From a virus, in IMG/VR virus record IMGVR_UViG_3300043419_000444, positions 1 through 49,281 of that record: 49,281 nucleotides of DNA. The stretch is one strand, 5' to 3'. The translations under genes were made by a program, and so were the position numbers. Each line of letters opens with the position of its first letter. The first letter of the stretch is position 1. Shown here in pieces: positions 1 to 8,309 of the stretch. Under the pieces are notes generated by a model that was not told the DNA's origin, made no database searches, and worked only from the letters and a program-made list of their open reading frames with translations.

Positions 1-2
1 CT

Positions 3-143
3 TTCGGCCCATATACGGCAGCGCAGCCGACAGATGTGCGGTTTTCTGCCCGTCAAGTCAAGGTGCGCTACACAGGTGCAATTTTGGGTGATTGGCGAGT
101 TGGCGTGAACCGTTTGGATGCGTTAGCGTCTGGTCAGCGGTGA
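3..143 (+). CDS. C-terminal fragment of a virion tail protein (gp10/nozzle-like), cut by the window edge
   Basis: An open frame enters from the left edge and gives 46 residues before a TGA stop. The last residues (ARQVKVRYTG, then GDWRVGVNRLDA) have the form seen at the end of P22 gp10-like DNA-stabilisation and tail proteins: a run of the type 'R.v.vRf.g...gdWr.G..rld'. The complete gp10-like protein at 33280-35298 ends similarly (MRLKFRSNT, then GDYFMGRVLLSLD). Its place just ahead of a small protein and a series of large ejection proteins fits this reading. The 5' part lies outside the window, so the call rests on a short tail. Confidence 0.55.
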   Translation, partial: FGPYTAAQPTDVRFSARQVKVRYTGAILGDWRVGVNRLDALASGQR

Positions 144-175
144 TGCGCTATTGACTTGCCAAAGGCTTAGAATTA

Positions 176-475
176 GTGCAAGAAAAAAGCAAAGTCCCAG
201 TTATCCTGAAGGATGACTACACGGTCTACTTAGAGCTGTTTGACAATCGTTTATGGTTTCATACGGACATCAAGAGATGGACCGCAAACACCAAAAAACG
301 CTACCAGACAGACCTATCTTGCTTAGAAGGATTGGTCGGTTGTCCTATGTTTGCTCTCATTCGTGAGGAAAACAAGAAACTCGCAAAGTTCGCTGAGACT
401 TTCGGGTGGCATAGGAAAGCAGAGATTATGTGTTTGGATGGCTCAAGAGCCTACATCTACTCTAACAAAGAGTAA
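176..475 (+). CDS. Small virion-associated protein, possibly GNAT-like (T7 gp13 position)
   Basis: Encodes 99 residues from a GTG start; no ATG is available near the 5' end, and AAAGG precedes the GTG by about 10 bases. The middle and end (FALIREENKKLAKFAETFGWHRKAEI) resemble the last helix and strand of GNAT acyltransferase folds, where 'n.ka.kf.e.lGF' is typical. In T7-like phages a small GNAT-like protein (gp13) lies between the tail-nozzle gene and the first core protein, and this gene sits in exactly that place. No catalytic assignment can be made. The minus-strand gene at 32685-33047 occupies the same relative place in block B. Confidence 0.5.
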   Translation: MQEKSKVPVILKDDYTVYLELFDNRLWFHTDIKRWTANTKKRYQTDLSCLEGLVGCPMFALIREENKKLAKFAETFGWHRKAEIMCLDGSRAYIYSNKE

Positions 476-486
476 AAGGAGTCTAT

Positions 487-1722
487 ATGGGTGGCGTTGT
501 AAGCGATGTTGTTGGTGGTGTTGGCGATCTAGTTGGCGGTGCAGTTGATACTGTTAGCGATGTCGCTAGTTCTGATCTAGGCAAGGCTGCATTGATTGGT
601 GGCGCTCTTTACGCTACTGGCGGCTTGAGTGGTCTTGGCGGTGCAGGTTCTGCTGGACTGACAGGCGTTGACGCTGCAATGGCTGACTTGGCTGCTGGCT
701 CTTCAGGCTTCGGTGCTGCTGGTGGTGCTGGACTTCTTGGTGGCTTAGGTAGCACATTAGGTGGTTTATCAACTGCCCAAAAGCTAGGTTTAGGCGCTGG
801 TGCTTTAGCTCTTGGCGGTGGACTTGGTGGCAATAAGCCAACATCAAGCACAACCACAACTTCAATTGACCCTGAGATGAAGGCTGCTTACTTACGCAAT
901 CTTGAAGAAGCACGCACAACTGCTGCTGGTTTGGGTGAGAAAAAGTTTGAGGACTTCACGGCTCAATATGGAACAGCAGAGCAGCAATTGCAAAGCCTTG
1001 GGCTTGGTGGTGTTGGTCAGCAAACTACAAATGAGGCAGTACGCAGATCAATGCTTGAGGCTGGTTATACGCCACAACAGACATCTGAATTTATGTCTGC
1101 TTACCGCAACCCGTTTGAAGAGCAAGTCGTGCAGGGTGCTTTGGGTGACATCGAGCGTCAACGCAGAATGGCACAGCAAGCGGGTCAAACCAGAGCAACT
1201 GCTGCAAGAGCATTTGGCGGTTCGCGTCAAGCTGTTGCAGAGGCTTTGGCTAACGAGGACTTCACACGACAGGCAGCTAACACGGCTGCTCAGTTGCGCT
1301 CACAAGGCTTTATGAATGCTGCACAGTTGGGTCAAGCAGATGCTGCTCGTATGTTGCAAGGAGCTCAATTGCGTCAGTCTGCTATCGGTCAGCTTGGTGC
1401 TTTAGGAGCACAACAGCAAAACCTTGGCATGACAGGCGCACAAGCTGTGATGAATGCACAGCAGCAGCGTCAAGCCTTGGCGCAAGCCCGTTTGGATGCT
1501 GCTCGTAACCTTGAGCTTGAGCGTCTTGGCATTCGCCAATCTGCTTTAGGTTTGCAGCCAGCTAACCTTGGTGGCACTACAACTTCACCGATCTACCGCA
1601 ACACAGGTGCATCTGCTCTTGGCGGTGCATTGTCTGGCGGTATGTTGGGCAACTTGATTGGCGGTCCAACTGGTGCGCTTTACGGTGCATTAGGTGGCGG
1701 TACTTTGGGCTTGTTGGGTTAA
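487..1722 (+). CDS. Ejection/internal virion protein, Ala-Gln-Gly-rich
   Basis: Encodes 411 residues behind a strong AAGGAG site. The first ~110 residues are Gly/Ala/Val-rich with repeated GG motifs, suggesting a flexible or membrane-active amphipathic segment. From ~140 onward it is a long helical region rich in Gln, Ala and Arg, including a 'YRNPFEEQVVQGALGDIERQ' stretch and many QQ pairs. The same pattern (S/N-P-[YF]-x-x-x-V then a Q-rich helix) occurs in the block B protein at 29261-30688, so the two look like distant counterparts. Proteins of this kind are ejected with DNA in podovirus-like phages. There is no cysteine, unlike its block B counterpart. Function is inferred from position and composition. 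Confidence 0.6.
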   Translation: MGGVVSDVVGGVGDLVGGAVDTVSDVASSDLGKAALIGGALYATGGLSGLGGAGSAGLTGVDAAMADLAAGSSGFGAAGGAGLLGGLGSTLGGLSTAQKLGLGAGALALGGGLGGNKPTSSTTTTSIDPEMKAAYLRNLEEARTTAAGLGEKKFEDFTAQYGTAEQQLQSLGLGGVGQQTTNEAVRRSMLEAGYTPQQTSEFMSAYRNPFEEQVVQGALGDIERQRRMAQQAGQTRATAARAFGGSRQAVAEALANEDFTRQAANTAAQLRSQGFMNAAQLGQADAARMLQGAQLRQSAIGQLGALGAQQQNLGMTGAQAVMNAQQQRQALAQARLDAARNLELERLGIRQSALGLQPANLGGTTTSPIYRNTGASALGGALSGGMLGNLIGGPTGALYGALGGGTLGLLG

Positions 1723-1732
1723 GGATTAAAAG

Positions 1733-3079
1733 ATGGCTACAACTCAAGACTTTGGTGGTTTGCTGTTTGGCATGGGTGGCTCTGGACTTGAAGAGTACCT
1801 GACACCACAACAAACTCAAGGCATTCAGAACCAAGCAATGCTGCAAGCAGCGGCTGCTTTGCTGTCTGCTGGTGGTCCTAGCGCACGACCTGTTTCTTTA
1901 GGTCAGGCTCTTGGTGGTGCTTTGCAAGCAGGTCAGCAGGGTTATCAGACAGCACAGCAGGGTGCAATTCAAAATCTCTTGGCTGGTCAGAAGTTGCGTG
2001 AGGCAAAGATTGCAACAGACTTACAAAAGCGTGTTGCAGAAACCTTGATGGGTGGCGGTGAAGTGCCAGAAGGCACAAAACCTGAAGACCTCAAATTCAA
2101 CCAATACATGAAGCTGGCTGATATGTACGCAGCAGTCGGTAAGGGTGAGGAAGCAAAACGCTTTCAAGACATGGCTTATCAGATCAAGCCACGCGCTGAA
2201 GTCACGGGTTCACCATTTGAGGTTACTGGCGTTGACGGTAAACCATTGCTTGTGCAGCAAATGAAAGACGGTTCAATCAAGACTGTTGAGGGCTTTGGTC
2301 CAAAGCGTGATGTTGTGCTGCAAAACCTTGGTGGTCGTACAGTTGCAATTGATCGTTCTAAGCTAACTGGCGGTGAGTCTTATGCTCAAACGCTTGCACC
2401 TCAAATTGTTGGCGGTGCAGAAACTGGTTATTACGCAATCGGTGGTGGTGGCGGCGGTATGCCTTCGGCTGGTGGCGTACCACGCACACCTACTGCTGCA
2501 CCTGCTGGCGCTGCAATGCCAACTGGTCAAGTTGTGCCACCTGCTGCACCAACTGGTGCTGTACCTACTGCTGGCGGTCCAGTACCAATCATTGCTGGCA
2601 CAGGCACTAAGCCACAAGAAGCCTTTATGAAGGGCGCGAAGCAGTTGAATGATCTTCGCGGTGCTTTGGCTGATTACAAGACAGAACTTGAGTCTGGTAA
2701 ATGGGTTGTGCCTAAGAACATTCCTCTGCCTTTCTCTGAGACAGGCATTCCGCTGCCAGTTGGTGAGGACACAGCAACAGTTGCTGGTAAGTACAACTCA
2801 TTGCTCATGGGCGTGAAGAACCTCTATGAGTTGGGTGCTTTGACTGGTCCTGATATGTCAATCATTGAGCGTCAATTAACAAACCCTGCATCGTGGTCAG
2901 GCTTGCTGACAAGCAAGAACGCTATGAATGCTCAGGTCAAGGTGCTTGAAGATATGCTTACAAGAGCAGAGGAGAACTTGGCATCCGCTTATCGTCAGAC
3001 AATGCCAGCGGCATCAATGCCATCTGGTAAACCTAAAGAGTTTGTGTGGGTTAACGGTCAACTCGTTGAGAAAAAATAA
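1733..3079 (+). CDS. Ejection/internal virion protein
   Basis: Encodes 448 residues, ten bases after the previous stop, with AAGG upstream. The N-terminal ~90 residues are Gln/Ala-rich with a 'LGQALGGALQAGQQGYQTAQQ' pattern often seen in tail-proximal ejection proteins. Residues ~225-285 form a low-complexity Gly/Ala/Pro/Thr linker. The last ~150 residues are helical (PQEAFMKGAKQLNDLRGALADY; ALTGPDMSIIERQLTNPAS), and the 'GALTGPD..iie..l.np' segment recurs in several phage internal proteins. It lies in a plus-strand run of ejection genes. No enzymatic motif is visible. Confidence 0.6.
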   Translation: MATTQDFGGLLFGMGGSGLEEYLTPQQTQGIQNQAMLQAAAALLSAGGPSARPVSLGQALGGALQAGQQGYQTAQQGAIQNLLAGQKLREAKIATDLQKRVAETLMGGGEVPEGTKPEDLKFNQYMKLADMYAAVGKGEEAKRFQDMAYQIKPRAEVTGSPFEVTGVDGKPLLVQQMKDGSIKTVEGFGPKRDVVLQNLGGRTVAIDRSKLTGGESYAQTLAPQIVGGAETGYYAIGGGGGGMPSAGGVPRTPTAAPAGAAMPTGQVVPPAAPTGAVPTAGGPVPIIAGTGTKPQEAFMKGAKQLNDLRGALADYKTELESGKWVVPKNIPLPFSETGIPLPVGEDTATVAGKYNSLLMGVKNLYELGALTGPDMSIIERQLTNPASWSGLLTSKNAMNAQVKVLEDMLTRAEENLASAYRQTMPAASMPSGKPKEFVWVNGQLVEKK

Positions 3080-3088
3080 GGGTTCATC

Positions 3089-4891
3089 ATGGTTCAAAAA
3101 GTCACAATTCCTGATGTTGGAGTCGTAGAGTTCTCTGACATGATGAAACCAGAGGACATTGCTGCCGCAATCAAACTCATCACATCTGGCGCAGCACCAA
3201 AGCAACCTCAGACAGTCACAGAGAAAGTCTTAGCGTCACCTGTTGGTGGCGTTATTCGTGGTTTGCGTGACATTCCTGATGCTGGCGCTCAGATGCTGAC
3301 GCGAGGCTTGGAAGCCATTGCACCTGCTGGCTCAAGCATGGAAAAGTTCATGCAGGAAGAACGCAAGCGCGTTGAAGACATTAACCGTCAGGCTGAACAG
3401 GCTTACCAGCAGCAATGGCGGCAAGGTCAGATGAAGGCTGGCGAGGTTGATGTTGGTCGCGCCATTGGTGGCGCTTTAGGCACTGCTATTCCAGCAACTC
3501 GCGCAGTTCAAGCAGCAAACCTCTTAACTGCACCAGTTCGTGCTGGCGCTGTGTCTGGTGCTGTTGGCGGTGCATTGCAGCCAGTTGAAAAGCCTGAAGA
3601 TTCATTCCTTGAGCAAAAAGCAACTCAGATCGGTCTTGGTGGCGCTTTAGGCGCAGGTGGTGGCTACTTGGGCGATAAGCTGACACAGATTCTGTTTGGT
3701 CGTGGCGCACCTAGCGCAGCAACTCAAGCTGCAACTGGTGGCACAACTGGTGGCGGTGCTGGTTCAGCACAGGCAACTATCTCTGCAACTCCTACTGCTC
3801 AAGTCACAGGTGGTGGCGCTAATTTAGCACCTGTCACGCCTGAAGCTGGTGCAGCATTGACTGCTGCTCAAAGAGCAATCCTTGAGCGTGGCAAGGCATT
3901 GGGCTTTAAGACAACACCTGCACAGGAAACTGGCTCACGCTCTCTTTTGCAGATGGAAGCCAGACTCGAATCTAGCCCGTTCACATCAGGACCATTCAAC
4001 ACCATCAAGGCTGAGAACCAGCAGGTTTTGAATCGTGCGACTGCCAAAGCCATTGGCGTTGAGTCTGACGAGTTGAGCAATCCAGTTCTCGCACAAGCAC
4101 AGCGTCAGATCAGCGATGTGTATAAGCGCGTTGCTACACCAGACCAACGCAAGTTAGATCAGATGACGATCTTTAATGGCATTGACTTGATCGACAACGC
4201 CTTTGAAGGTCTGACAACTCAGCCATTAAAGTCAAATATCTTTATCAAGCAGTTGCAAGACCTTGCAGCCAAAGGTCAGGCTAGTGGCGAACAGTTGCAA
4301 GCCTTGTCATCTAAGATTGGTCGCAGAGCTAAGAACGAGATGACAACAGCCAGCGGTGACCGTGAGCTTGGTAACGCTCTTTTCCAGATCAAGGAAATGG
4401 TAGACGATGCTTTGGCTTCAGGTTTGAGCAAGGCAGAGCAAGAAGCCTTCGCACAGGCTCGTAACAACTACCGCAACCTGATGACAATTCGCACAGCTTC
4501 TGGCGTTGTCAATCCATCGTCAGGCAATGTGTCTGGTTTGAACCTAGCGTCAGCACTCACACGCAAAGACCCACAAGGTTTCGTGTTTGGTCAGAATCAG
4601 ACACCGATGTATGAAGCAGCACGCTTCGCACAAGCCTTCAGACCGATTGTCGGTGACTCAGGTACAGCCACACGCTCAATGGAATACTCTCCTTTGAATG
4701 TCTTGCTGTCAATGCCTACAAACTTGGCTGCACGCGCTTACACATCAGCACCAGTTACATCAATGGCTACTCGAGTCTCTAGCGGTCAAGGCATGATGCC
4801 TAACGCATTGCAGCAGCAACAGGTTCAGGCATTGCGTCAAGCCTTGCCTATTACTGGCGGTATTGGTTTAGGTGGACTGTTAGGACCATAA
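3089..4891 (+). CDS. Large internal virion/DNA ejection protein
   Basis: Encodes 600 residues. The N-terminus (KVTIPDVGVVEFSDMMKPEDIAAAIK) matches a short domain common at the start of phage internal proteins. Residues ~60-200 mix charged helix with Gly/Ala segments (GALGTAIPATRAVQAANLL; GGALGAGGGYLG) that could insert in or cross membranes. A Thr/Gly/Ala linker spans ~210-255, followed by a long charged helical domain (~260-500). It ends GGIGLGGLLGP, similar in style to the RGLLAP end of the ART gene two genes downstream. It is the likely large channel or core protein of block A; the exact role is inferred. Confidence 0.6.
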   Translation: MVQKVTIPDVGVVEFSDMMKPEDIAAAIKLITSGAAPKQPQTVTEKVLASPVGGVIRGLRDIPDAGAQMLTRGLEAIAPAGSSMEKFMQEERKRVEDINRQAEQAYQQQWRQGQMKAGEVDVGRAIGGALGTAIPATRAVQAANLLTAPVRAGAVSGAVGGALQPVEKPEDSFLEQKATQIGLGGALGAGGGYLGDKLTQILFGRGAPSAATQAATGGTTGGGAGSAQATISATPTAQVTGGGANLAPVTPEAGAALTAAQRAILERGKALGFKTTPAQETGSRSLLQMEARLESSPFTSGPFNTIKAENQQVLNRATAKAIGVESDELSNPVLAQAQRQISDVYKRVATPDQRKLDQMTIFNGIDLIDNAFEGLTTQPLKSNIFIKQLQDLAAKGQASGEQLQALSSKIGRRAKNEMTTASGDRELGNALFQIKEMVDDALASGLSKAEQEAFAQARNNYRNLMTIRTASGVVNPSSGNVSGLNLASALTRKDPQGFVFGQNQTPMYEAARFAQAFRPIVGDSGTATRSMEYSPLNVLLSMPTNLAARAYTSAPVTSMATRVSSGQGMMPNALQQQQVQALRQALPITGGIGLGGLLGP

Positions 4892-4893
4892 GA

Positions 4894-5196
4894 ATGAAAA
4901 CCCCAACATGGCAAACTAAGGCTGGACAGAACCCAAAGGGCGGCTTGAATGCGAAGGGTCGTGCTTCGTACAACGCTGCAACTGGTGGCAACTTGAAGCC
5001 ACCAGTAAAAGCGGGGGACAATCCAAGACGCGCTAGCTTTTTGGCTCGTATGGGCAACATGGCTGGTCCAGAGTACAAGGACGGTGAACCTACAAGGTTG
5101 CTGCTGTCCTTGAAGGCGTGGGGCGCTAACTCAAAGGCTGATGCAAAGGCAAAGGCAAAAGCAATATCTGCAAGGAATAAGGCGAAGGGTAAATAA
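4894..5196 (+). CDS. Basic DUF6321-like virion-associated protein
   Basis: Encodes 100 residues, very rich in Lys, Ala and Gly, starting two bases after the preceding stop. The core GLNAKGRASYNAATGGNLK followed by P...G...RRASFLARM is a conserved phage motif, and it aligns closely with GLTAKGRAKYNRETGSNLK...RRDSFCARM in the protein at 48377-48766. The C-terminal ~30 residues are almost only Lys and Ala, suggesting nucleic-acid contact. In many podovirus-like phages this small protein is encoded among head/tail genes. Finding one copy in each late block argues that the two blocks come from related but separate phage modules. Confidence 0.65.
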   Translation: MKTPTWQTKAGQNPKGGLNAKGRASYNAATGGNLKPPVKAGDNPRRASFLARMGNMAGPEYKDGEPTRLLLSLKAWGANSKADAKAKAKAISARNKAKGK

Positions 5197-5197
5197 G

Positions 5198-6331
5198 ATG
5201 GCTGACAACATTCAGGCTACGCCACGCAACTACATTGGCGGTTTGCTGACTGACGCATACAAGTGGATGCAGTCACCTGAACGCACTCAGCAGTTACAGG
5301 GTTTTGCTGGTTTGCTTGGTACTACTGGCATTCCTCAGACTATTGAGCGCATGGCTTATGGTGAGCCATTAACAAACATTGGTCGCGCTAATGTGCCATT
5401 GCTGAAGCCTGAAACTGCTGATGCTTTGATGACTGTCGCAGGTATTGCACCAGAGCTTAAAGCTGCTGCAAAGATGCTTCCTAAAAATATTCCAGTTGGG
5501 ATGGGAATTAAACCAATTGTCTACCCACAAGAAGAAGCATTGAAACTTGCACAGCAACGCGCTGCATTGCCAGTTGAGAAAGGTGGATTAGGACTTCCAG
5601 CTAACAATACTGCTGCTGATCGTGCAAAAGCAATGGGCTTTGACACACAAACATTTCATGGCTCACCAAATCCTTACATTGAAGAATTTGACCCCAATAT
5701 GGCTGGTGTAAATACTGGCAACACTTTTGACAACAACATTTTTTCAACAAGCAGCCCTGAATCTGCTGCTGGTTATGCACTTAACTGGAAATATTACAGA
5801 AACACTATTAAAAATAGTCCTGAATTTAAGTCAATAACTCGTGAAGAAAATTCTTTGATAAATAAGATTGGCGATTTACGAGAAGCTGGAAATGATAAAG
5901 GTGTTGCAGATATAAAAGCAAGACTTGATGAACTGACTCAACAAAAAACAAATATTTACAATGATTTTATGGCTGGAAGACTTGGTTCAGAAGGCTCTTC
6001 TATTTACCCACTAATGGTTAGAAATGAAGACTTTTTGCCTTATGAGGCAGCAGGTGCAAACTGGATGAGAGCAAACCGTCCAGCAATTGATGCCGCTGAA
6101 CAAGCTGGTTATTCTGGCGCTGTGATTAAAAATGTGAAAGACAATGCAGGTGCGAATTTAGGAACTATTGCAGATGTTCACGCAACAACTGACCCTAGTT
6201 TATTTCGCTCACGCTTTGCAGCGTTTGACCCATTTAGACGCAATGCAGCCATAGCAGCAGCAATGGGCGTAGCAGCACCAAACTTGCTTGCTGAAGAAGT
6301 GCCACCTCAAAGAGGCTTACTAGCCCCATAA
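5198..6331 (+). CDS. Virion protein with ADP-ribosyltransferase (ART-PolyVal-like) domain
   Basis: Encodes 377 residues. The ATG at 5198 is chosen because GGGTAAATAAG lies just ahead; the longer frame only reads into the previous gene. Residues ~150-350 carry marks of the ADP-ribosyltransferase domain of phage polyvalent proteins: FHGSPN (154 His-Gly) followed by IEEFDP, then a FSTSSPESAAGYA segment (~182-194), a GYSGAVIKN strand, and a terminal SLFRSRFAAFDP. In this family the His and the S-T-S strand contribute to NAD binding. The ART core is AT-richer than its surroundings (~5640-6200), which fits horizontal exchange. As the last gene of the ejection run its product may travel with the DNA and modify host proteins; that role is inferred. 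It overlaps the convergent gene at 6307 by 25 bases. Confidence 0.7.
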   Translation: MADNIQATPRNYIGGLLTDAYKWMQSPERTQQLQGFAGLLGTTGIPQTIERMAYGEPLTNIGRANVPLLKPETADALMTVAGIAPELKAAAKMLPKNIPVGMGIKPIVYPQEEALKLAQQRAALPVEKGGLGLPANNTAADRAKAMGFDTQTFHGSPNPYIEEFDPNMAGVNTGNTFDNNIFSTSSPESAAGYALNWKYYRNTIKNSPEFKSITREENSLINKIGDLREAGNDKGVADIKARLDELTQQKTNIYNDFMAGRLGSEGSSIYPLMVRNEDFLPYEAAGANWMRANRPAIDAAEQAGYSGAVIKNVKDNAGANLGTIADVHATTDPSLFRSRFAAFDPFRRNAAIAAAMGVAAPNLLAEEVPPQRGLLAP

Positions 6332-6690
6332 AAAGCAGCCACCAACGGGTCGCGCTTGATCTTCTTACGAAGCTGGCGCTGCCTTGCCAGCCTGAACTCT
6401 CGATGCTCGACTGACTCTTTTGAGCGCCACTTCTTCATTCTTTCGTTCATGGTCATAGGCTTTGGTCTTGCTGCATCAACGCCAATCCCGTAGCGATACA
6501 CAGCAGCAGGAATGGAGTTGTACTCCACTCGATGCCACGACTGAATGTGAATCAGCCCTTGCTTGTGCAGCTTGGAAACAATGAGCCTTGATGACCTAAC
6601 GGTGCAATGAATCAACTCAGCCAACTGAACTGCCGTATAGCCCTTATCTGTCAACGCCTTGATAACGCGCTTTTGCTGTTCTGATCTCAT
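6307..6690 (-). CDS. Winged-helix DNA-binding protein
   Basis: Encodes 127 residues. The first ~55 (RVIKALTDKGYTAVQLAELIHCTVRSSRLIVSKLHKQGLIHIQSW) read as a winged helix: helix, turn, recognition helix with SR and S-K-L-H, then a wing. The rest is Arg/Lys-rich, ending DPLVAAFYGASKPL. Its start overlaps the stop of the upstream gene (ATGA). It is the last gene of the minus-strand operon behind the operator at 9290 and its 3' end overlaps the ART gene. A transcriptional role is plausible; its target is unknown. Confidence 0.65.
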   Translation of the reverse strand: MRSEQQKRVIKALTDKGYTAVQLAELIHCTVRSSRLIVSKLHKQGLIHIQSWHRVEYNSIPAAVYRYGIGVDAARPKPMTMNERMKKWRSKESVEHREFRLARQRQLRKKIKRDPLVAAFYGASKPL

Positions 6691-6890
6691 TTTTTGCGTC
6701 TTGCTATTTCGCGGTCTAAGTACCAGCGTGCCTTCTCCAAGTCCTCAATGGCATCGTGCTTGAGGTCAGCACGCCAGATGTACTTCATGGCGTTACCCAG
6801 ACAGAAGTTCATGTGTTCAGTCACCTCTATCGCCTCGATGCCAGACGGGTGCGCTGTGTAGTGCTTTGGGTTGTTTACATTGTCAGTCAT
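6687..6890 (-). CDS. DUF3310 family protein
   Basis: Encodes 67 residues and is nearly all one DUF3310 domain: NPKHYTAHPSGIEAIEV near the start, GNAMKYIWRADLKHDAIEDLEKARWYLDREI at the end. This domain is very common in phages, alone or fused to other domains (it is present in T7 gp1.7-type proteins), and has been linked to nucleotide metabolism, though the biochemical activity of the isolated domain is not settled. It sits in the early operon with four-base overlaps to its neighbours. Confidence 0.85.
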   Translation of the reverse strand: MTDNVNNPKHYTAHPSGIEAIEVTEHMNFCLGNAMKYIWRADLKHDAIEDLEKARWYLDREIARRKK

Positions 6891-7078
6891 GTGTTATCTC
6901 TTAATGCTTTTTTTCCCATTTCAGTCAATATGCTGCCAGAGTTCACCAAACCTCTACGCCTGAGTGACCAATATGTGTTCCATGAACCAGCCTTTTTGTT
7001 GACCAGCTTGAACTTCCAGCCCAAAGCAAAATGCTTGAGCATGAAGGCTTGATGTGGGCTAAGGTGTATTTTGGCCAT
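6887..7078 (-). CDS. Small winged-helix-like protein
   Basis: Encodes about 63 residues from the ATG at 7078, preferred because GAGG lies seven bases upstream; a longer reading from GTG at 7099 would overlap the previous gene. The sequence (HQAFMLKHFALGW, then TYWSLRRRGLV, then LTEMGKKALRD) has the look of a minimal winged helix with a final 'lT..G..al' wing. No family is assigned with certainty. Its stop overlaps the start of the DUF3310 gene. Confidence 0.55.
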   Translation of the reverse strand: MAKIHLSPHQAFMLKHFALGWKFKLVNKKAGSWNTYWSLRRRGLVNSGSILTEMGKKALRDNT

Positions 7079-7085
7079 AACAGCC

Positions 7086-7421
7086 TCATTCATAGTCACA
7101 CTCGCAATGAGCCATGAAGTTGTAGCAAGTCACGCAGTAACCTGCCTCTATCATCTGCATACGCACCTCATGGCGCAATGAGCAATAGGCTTCCCGCTTT
7201 TTGTCCTCCCATTTGTGTTCGTCAAAGTCCATCCTGAAGTCAATTAGACGGGCAACAGCCTCGAACAATTCATCATTCTTTTTGAACACATTGGCAGCAC
7301 GCTCAATCAGCTTCTTATTTGCTTCTGTCAAGTCATCTATCTTTTTTTGCTGTTCAGCAATAACTCTATCTAAACTCATTTGTTGATTCTCCTGTATTTG
7401 CTTTTTACGCCAGCCTGTCAT
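7086..7421 (-). CDS. Coiled-coil protein with C-terminal Cys cluster
   Basis: Encodes 111 residues. Residues ~15-65 form a predicted coiled coil (SLDRVIAEQQKKIDDLTEANKK with heptad spacing), and the end has a Cys/His-rich group (YCVTCYNFMAHCECDYE) that could bind metal. It starts within the stop of the 59-residue gene upstream (ATGA). The family is not recognised. Confidence 0.6.
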   Translation of the reverse strand: MTGWRKKQIQENQQMSLDRVIAEQQKKIDDLTEANKKLIERAANVFKKNDELFEAVARLIDFRMDFDEHKWEDKKREAYCSLRHEVRMQMIEAGYCVTCYNFMAHCECDYE

Positions 7422-7597
7422 TCTTTAATCTCACGCCTAGTTAAAGTAACATCAAAAACTAGAAACTCGTTTTGCCTTCCTTTTTCTTTAAGCCATAACT
7501 CAAAGTCACTAATGAGTTGCTGCTCTCCAAGTTCAGTATTTTCATAAAAGGATGCTACTCTTGCAGTAAAAGTAATGCACTCTGTTTTTGCTTTCAT
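7418..7597 (-). CDS. Small hypothetical protein
   Basis: A 59-residue frame that fills the gap between its neighbours with four-base overlaps on both sides. It starts MKAKTECITFTARVAS and ends LTRREIKE, mixed acidic and basic with no Cys pair or membrane segment. The overlaps and absence of any other reading make it a real gene. Function unknown. Confidence 0.6.
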   Translation of the reverse strand: MKAKTECITFTARVASFYENTELGEQQLISDFELWLKEKGRQNEFLVFDVTLTRREIKE

Positions 7598-7821
7598 AAT
7601 TCATCGTCTCCATAATCTTTAGTCTTTGGGTAGCCACCAGTACCTTTGCACTTGTGGCAGACAGCACCATCGTGCATCCCTTCACCCGACCCGCTGCAAG
7701 ACGGGCAGATGTAGTCTTCATCCTCTTCGACTTCTTCCTTCTTACCGAATATTCTGTCCCAGTTGGATGCCAGCGTCTCGTCATCAATCTGAGACGGTCT
7801 TTGTGTTGAACCTTTACCCAT
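7594..7821 (-). CDS. Small zinc-finger protein with two CxxCxGxG motifs
   Basis: Encodes 75 residues. Two copies of the DnaJ-type motif, CPSCSGSG and CHKCKGTG, are about 10 residues apart and would form one zinc centre, preceded by an acidic stretch (KKEEVEEDEDY). Such single DnaJ-like zinc units recur in small phage early proteins of unknown role. There is no J domain. Confidence 0.65.
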   Translation of the reverse strand: MGKGSTQRPSQIDDETLASNWDRIFGKKEEVEEDEDYICPSCSGSGEGMHDGAVCHKCKGTGGYPKTKDYGDDEL

Positions 7822-8080
7822 GCTTTTTCACCTTAGTGTTGGATGTACCTGCTCTGCTGTAAACGATGAACTCTTTTGGTTCAAGCGACACGACATTCTT
7901 GCTGATGCCTAAAATCGTGCCGTGACGCTTATTCGTCTTTCTGGCTTCGTCTACCGACTTGGACATTGTCATGCTGTTCTTTGCGCTGATGTTCATGGTC
8001 TTGAACATATTGCCGTGGATTGCTTCCCATTGCCGCATGAACTCACGATAATCGAATGCGTAAACTGTTATCCCGTCCAT
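7814..8080 (-). CDS. Hypothetical early protein
   Basis: Encodes 88 residues starting MDGITVYAFDYREFMRQWEAIHGN, with an internal Ser/Met/Lys-rich stretch and a basic end. It overlaps the zinc-finger gene by eight bases and follows a small membrane peptide gene by three. No recognisable domain. Confidence 0.55.
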   Translation of the reverse strand: MDGITVYAFDYREFMRQWEAIHGNMFKTMNISAKNSMTMSKSVDEARKTNKRHGTILGISKNVVSLEPKEFIVYSRAGTSNTKVKKHG

Positions 8081-8083
8081 CTA

Positions 8084-8164
8084 CTACCCCCAAAAAGCTA
8101 AGTCTAAAACTACTGCCGCAAACACAATCATCAGCAGCACTTCAAAGTCGTTGAATTCTGTCAT
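8084..8164 (-). CDS. 26-residue single-pass membrane peptide
   Basis: Reads MTEFNDFEVLLMIVFAAVVL plus DLAFWG and stop. An AAGGAT site lies six bases before the ATG, and the start overlaps the 3' end of the gene upstream. A hydrophobic core of ~17 residues would span a membrane once. Below the usual gene-calling cutoff, but RBS, overlap and composition support it. Function unknown. Confidence 0.5.
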   Translation of the reverse strand: MTEFNDFEVLLMIVFAAVVLDLAFWG

Positions 8165-8309
8165 TTACATATCCTTGTTTAATCAGCCATTTTCTAAAGT
8201 TCTCGTCAATCTGAGGCGGTCTAGTTCTCTTCTTCTTGACCTCTGCCTTTTTAGGCTTGACAGTCTCGTACCACGGCACTCCTTTAGCGAGAACGGTCTT
8301 AAAAGCCAT
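8142..8309 (-). CDS. Small basic hypothetical protein
   Basis: Encodes 55 residues from ATG 8309, chosen because AAGGAT lies four bases ahead. Basic (PKKAEVKKKRTRPP), ending in a short helix (ENFRKWLIKQGY). It overlaps genes on both sides. A nucleic-acid-binding role would fit the charge, but nothing specific is visible. Confidence 0.55.
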   Translation of the reverse strand: MAFKTVLAKGVPWYETVKPKKAEVKKKRTRPPQIDENFRKWLIKQGYVNDRIQRL

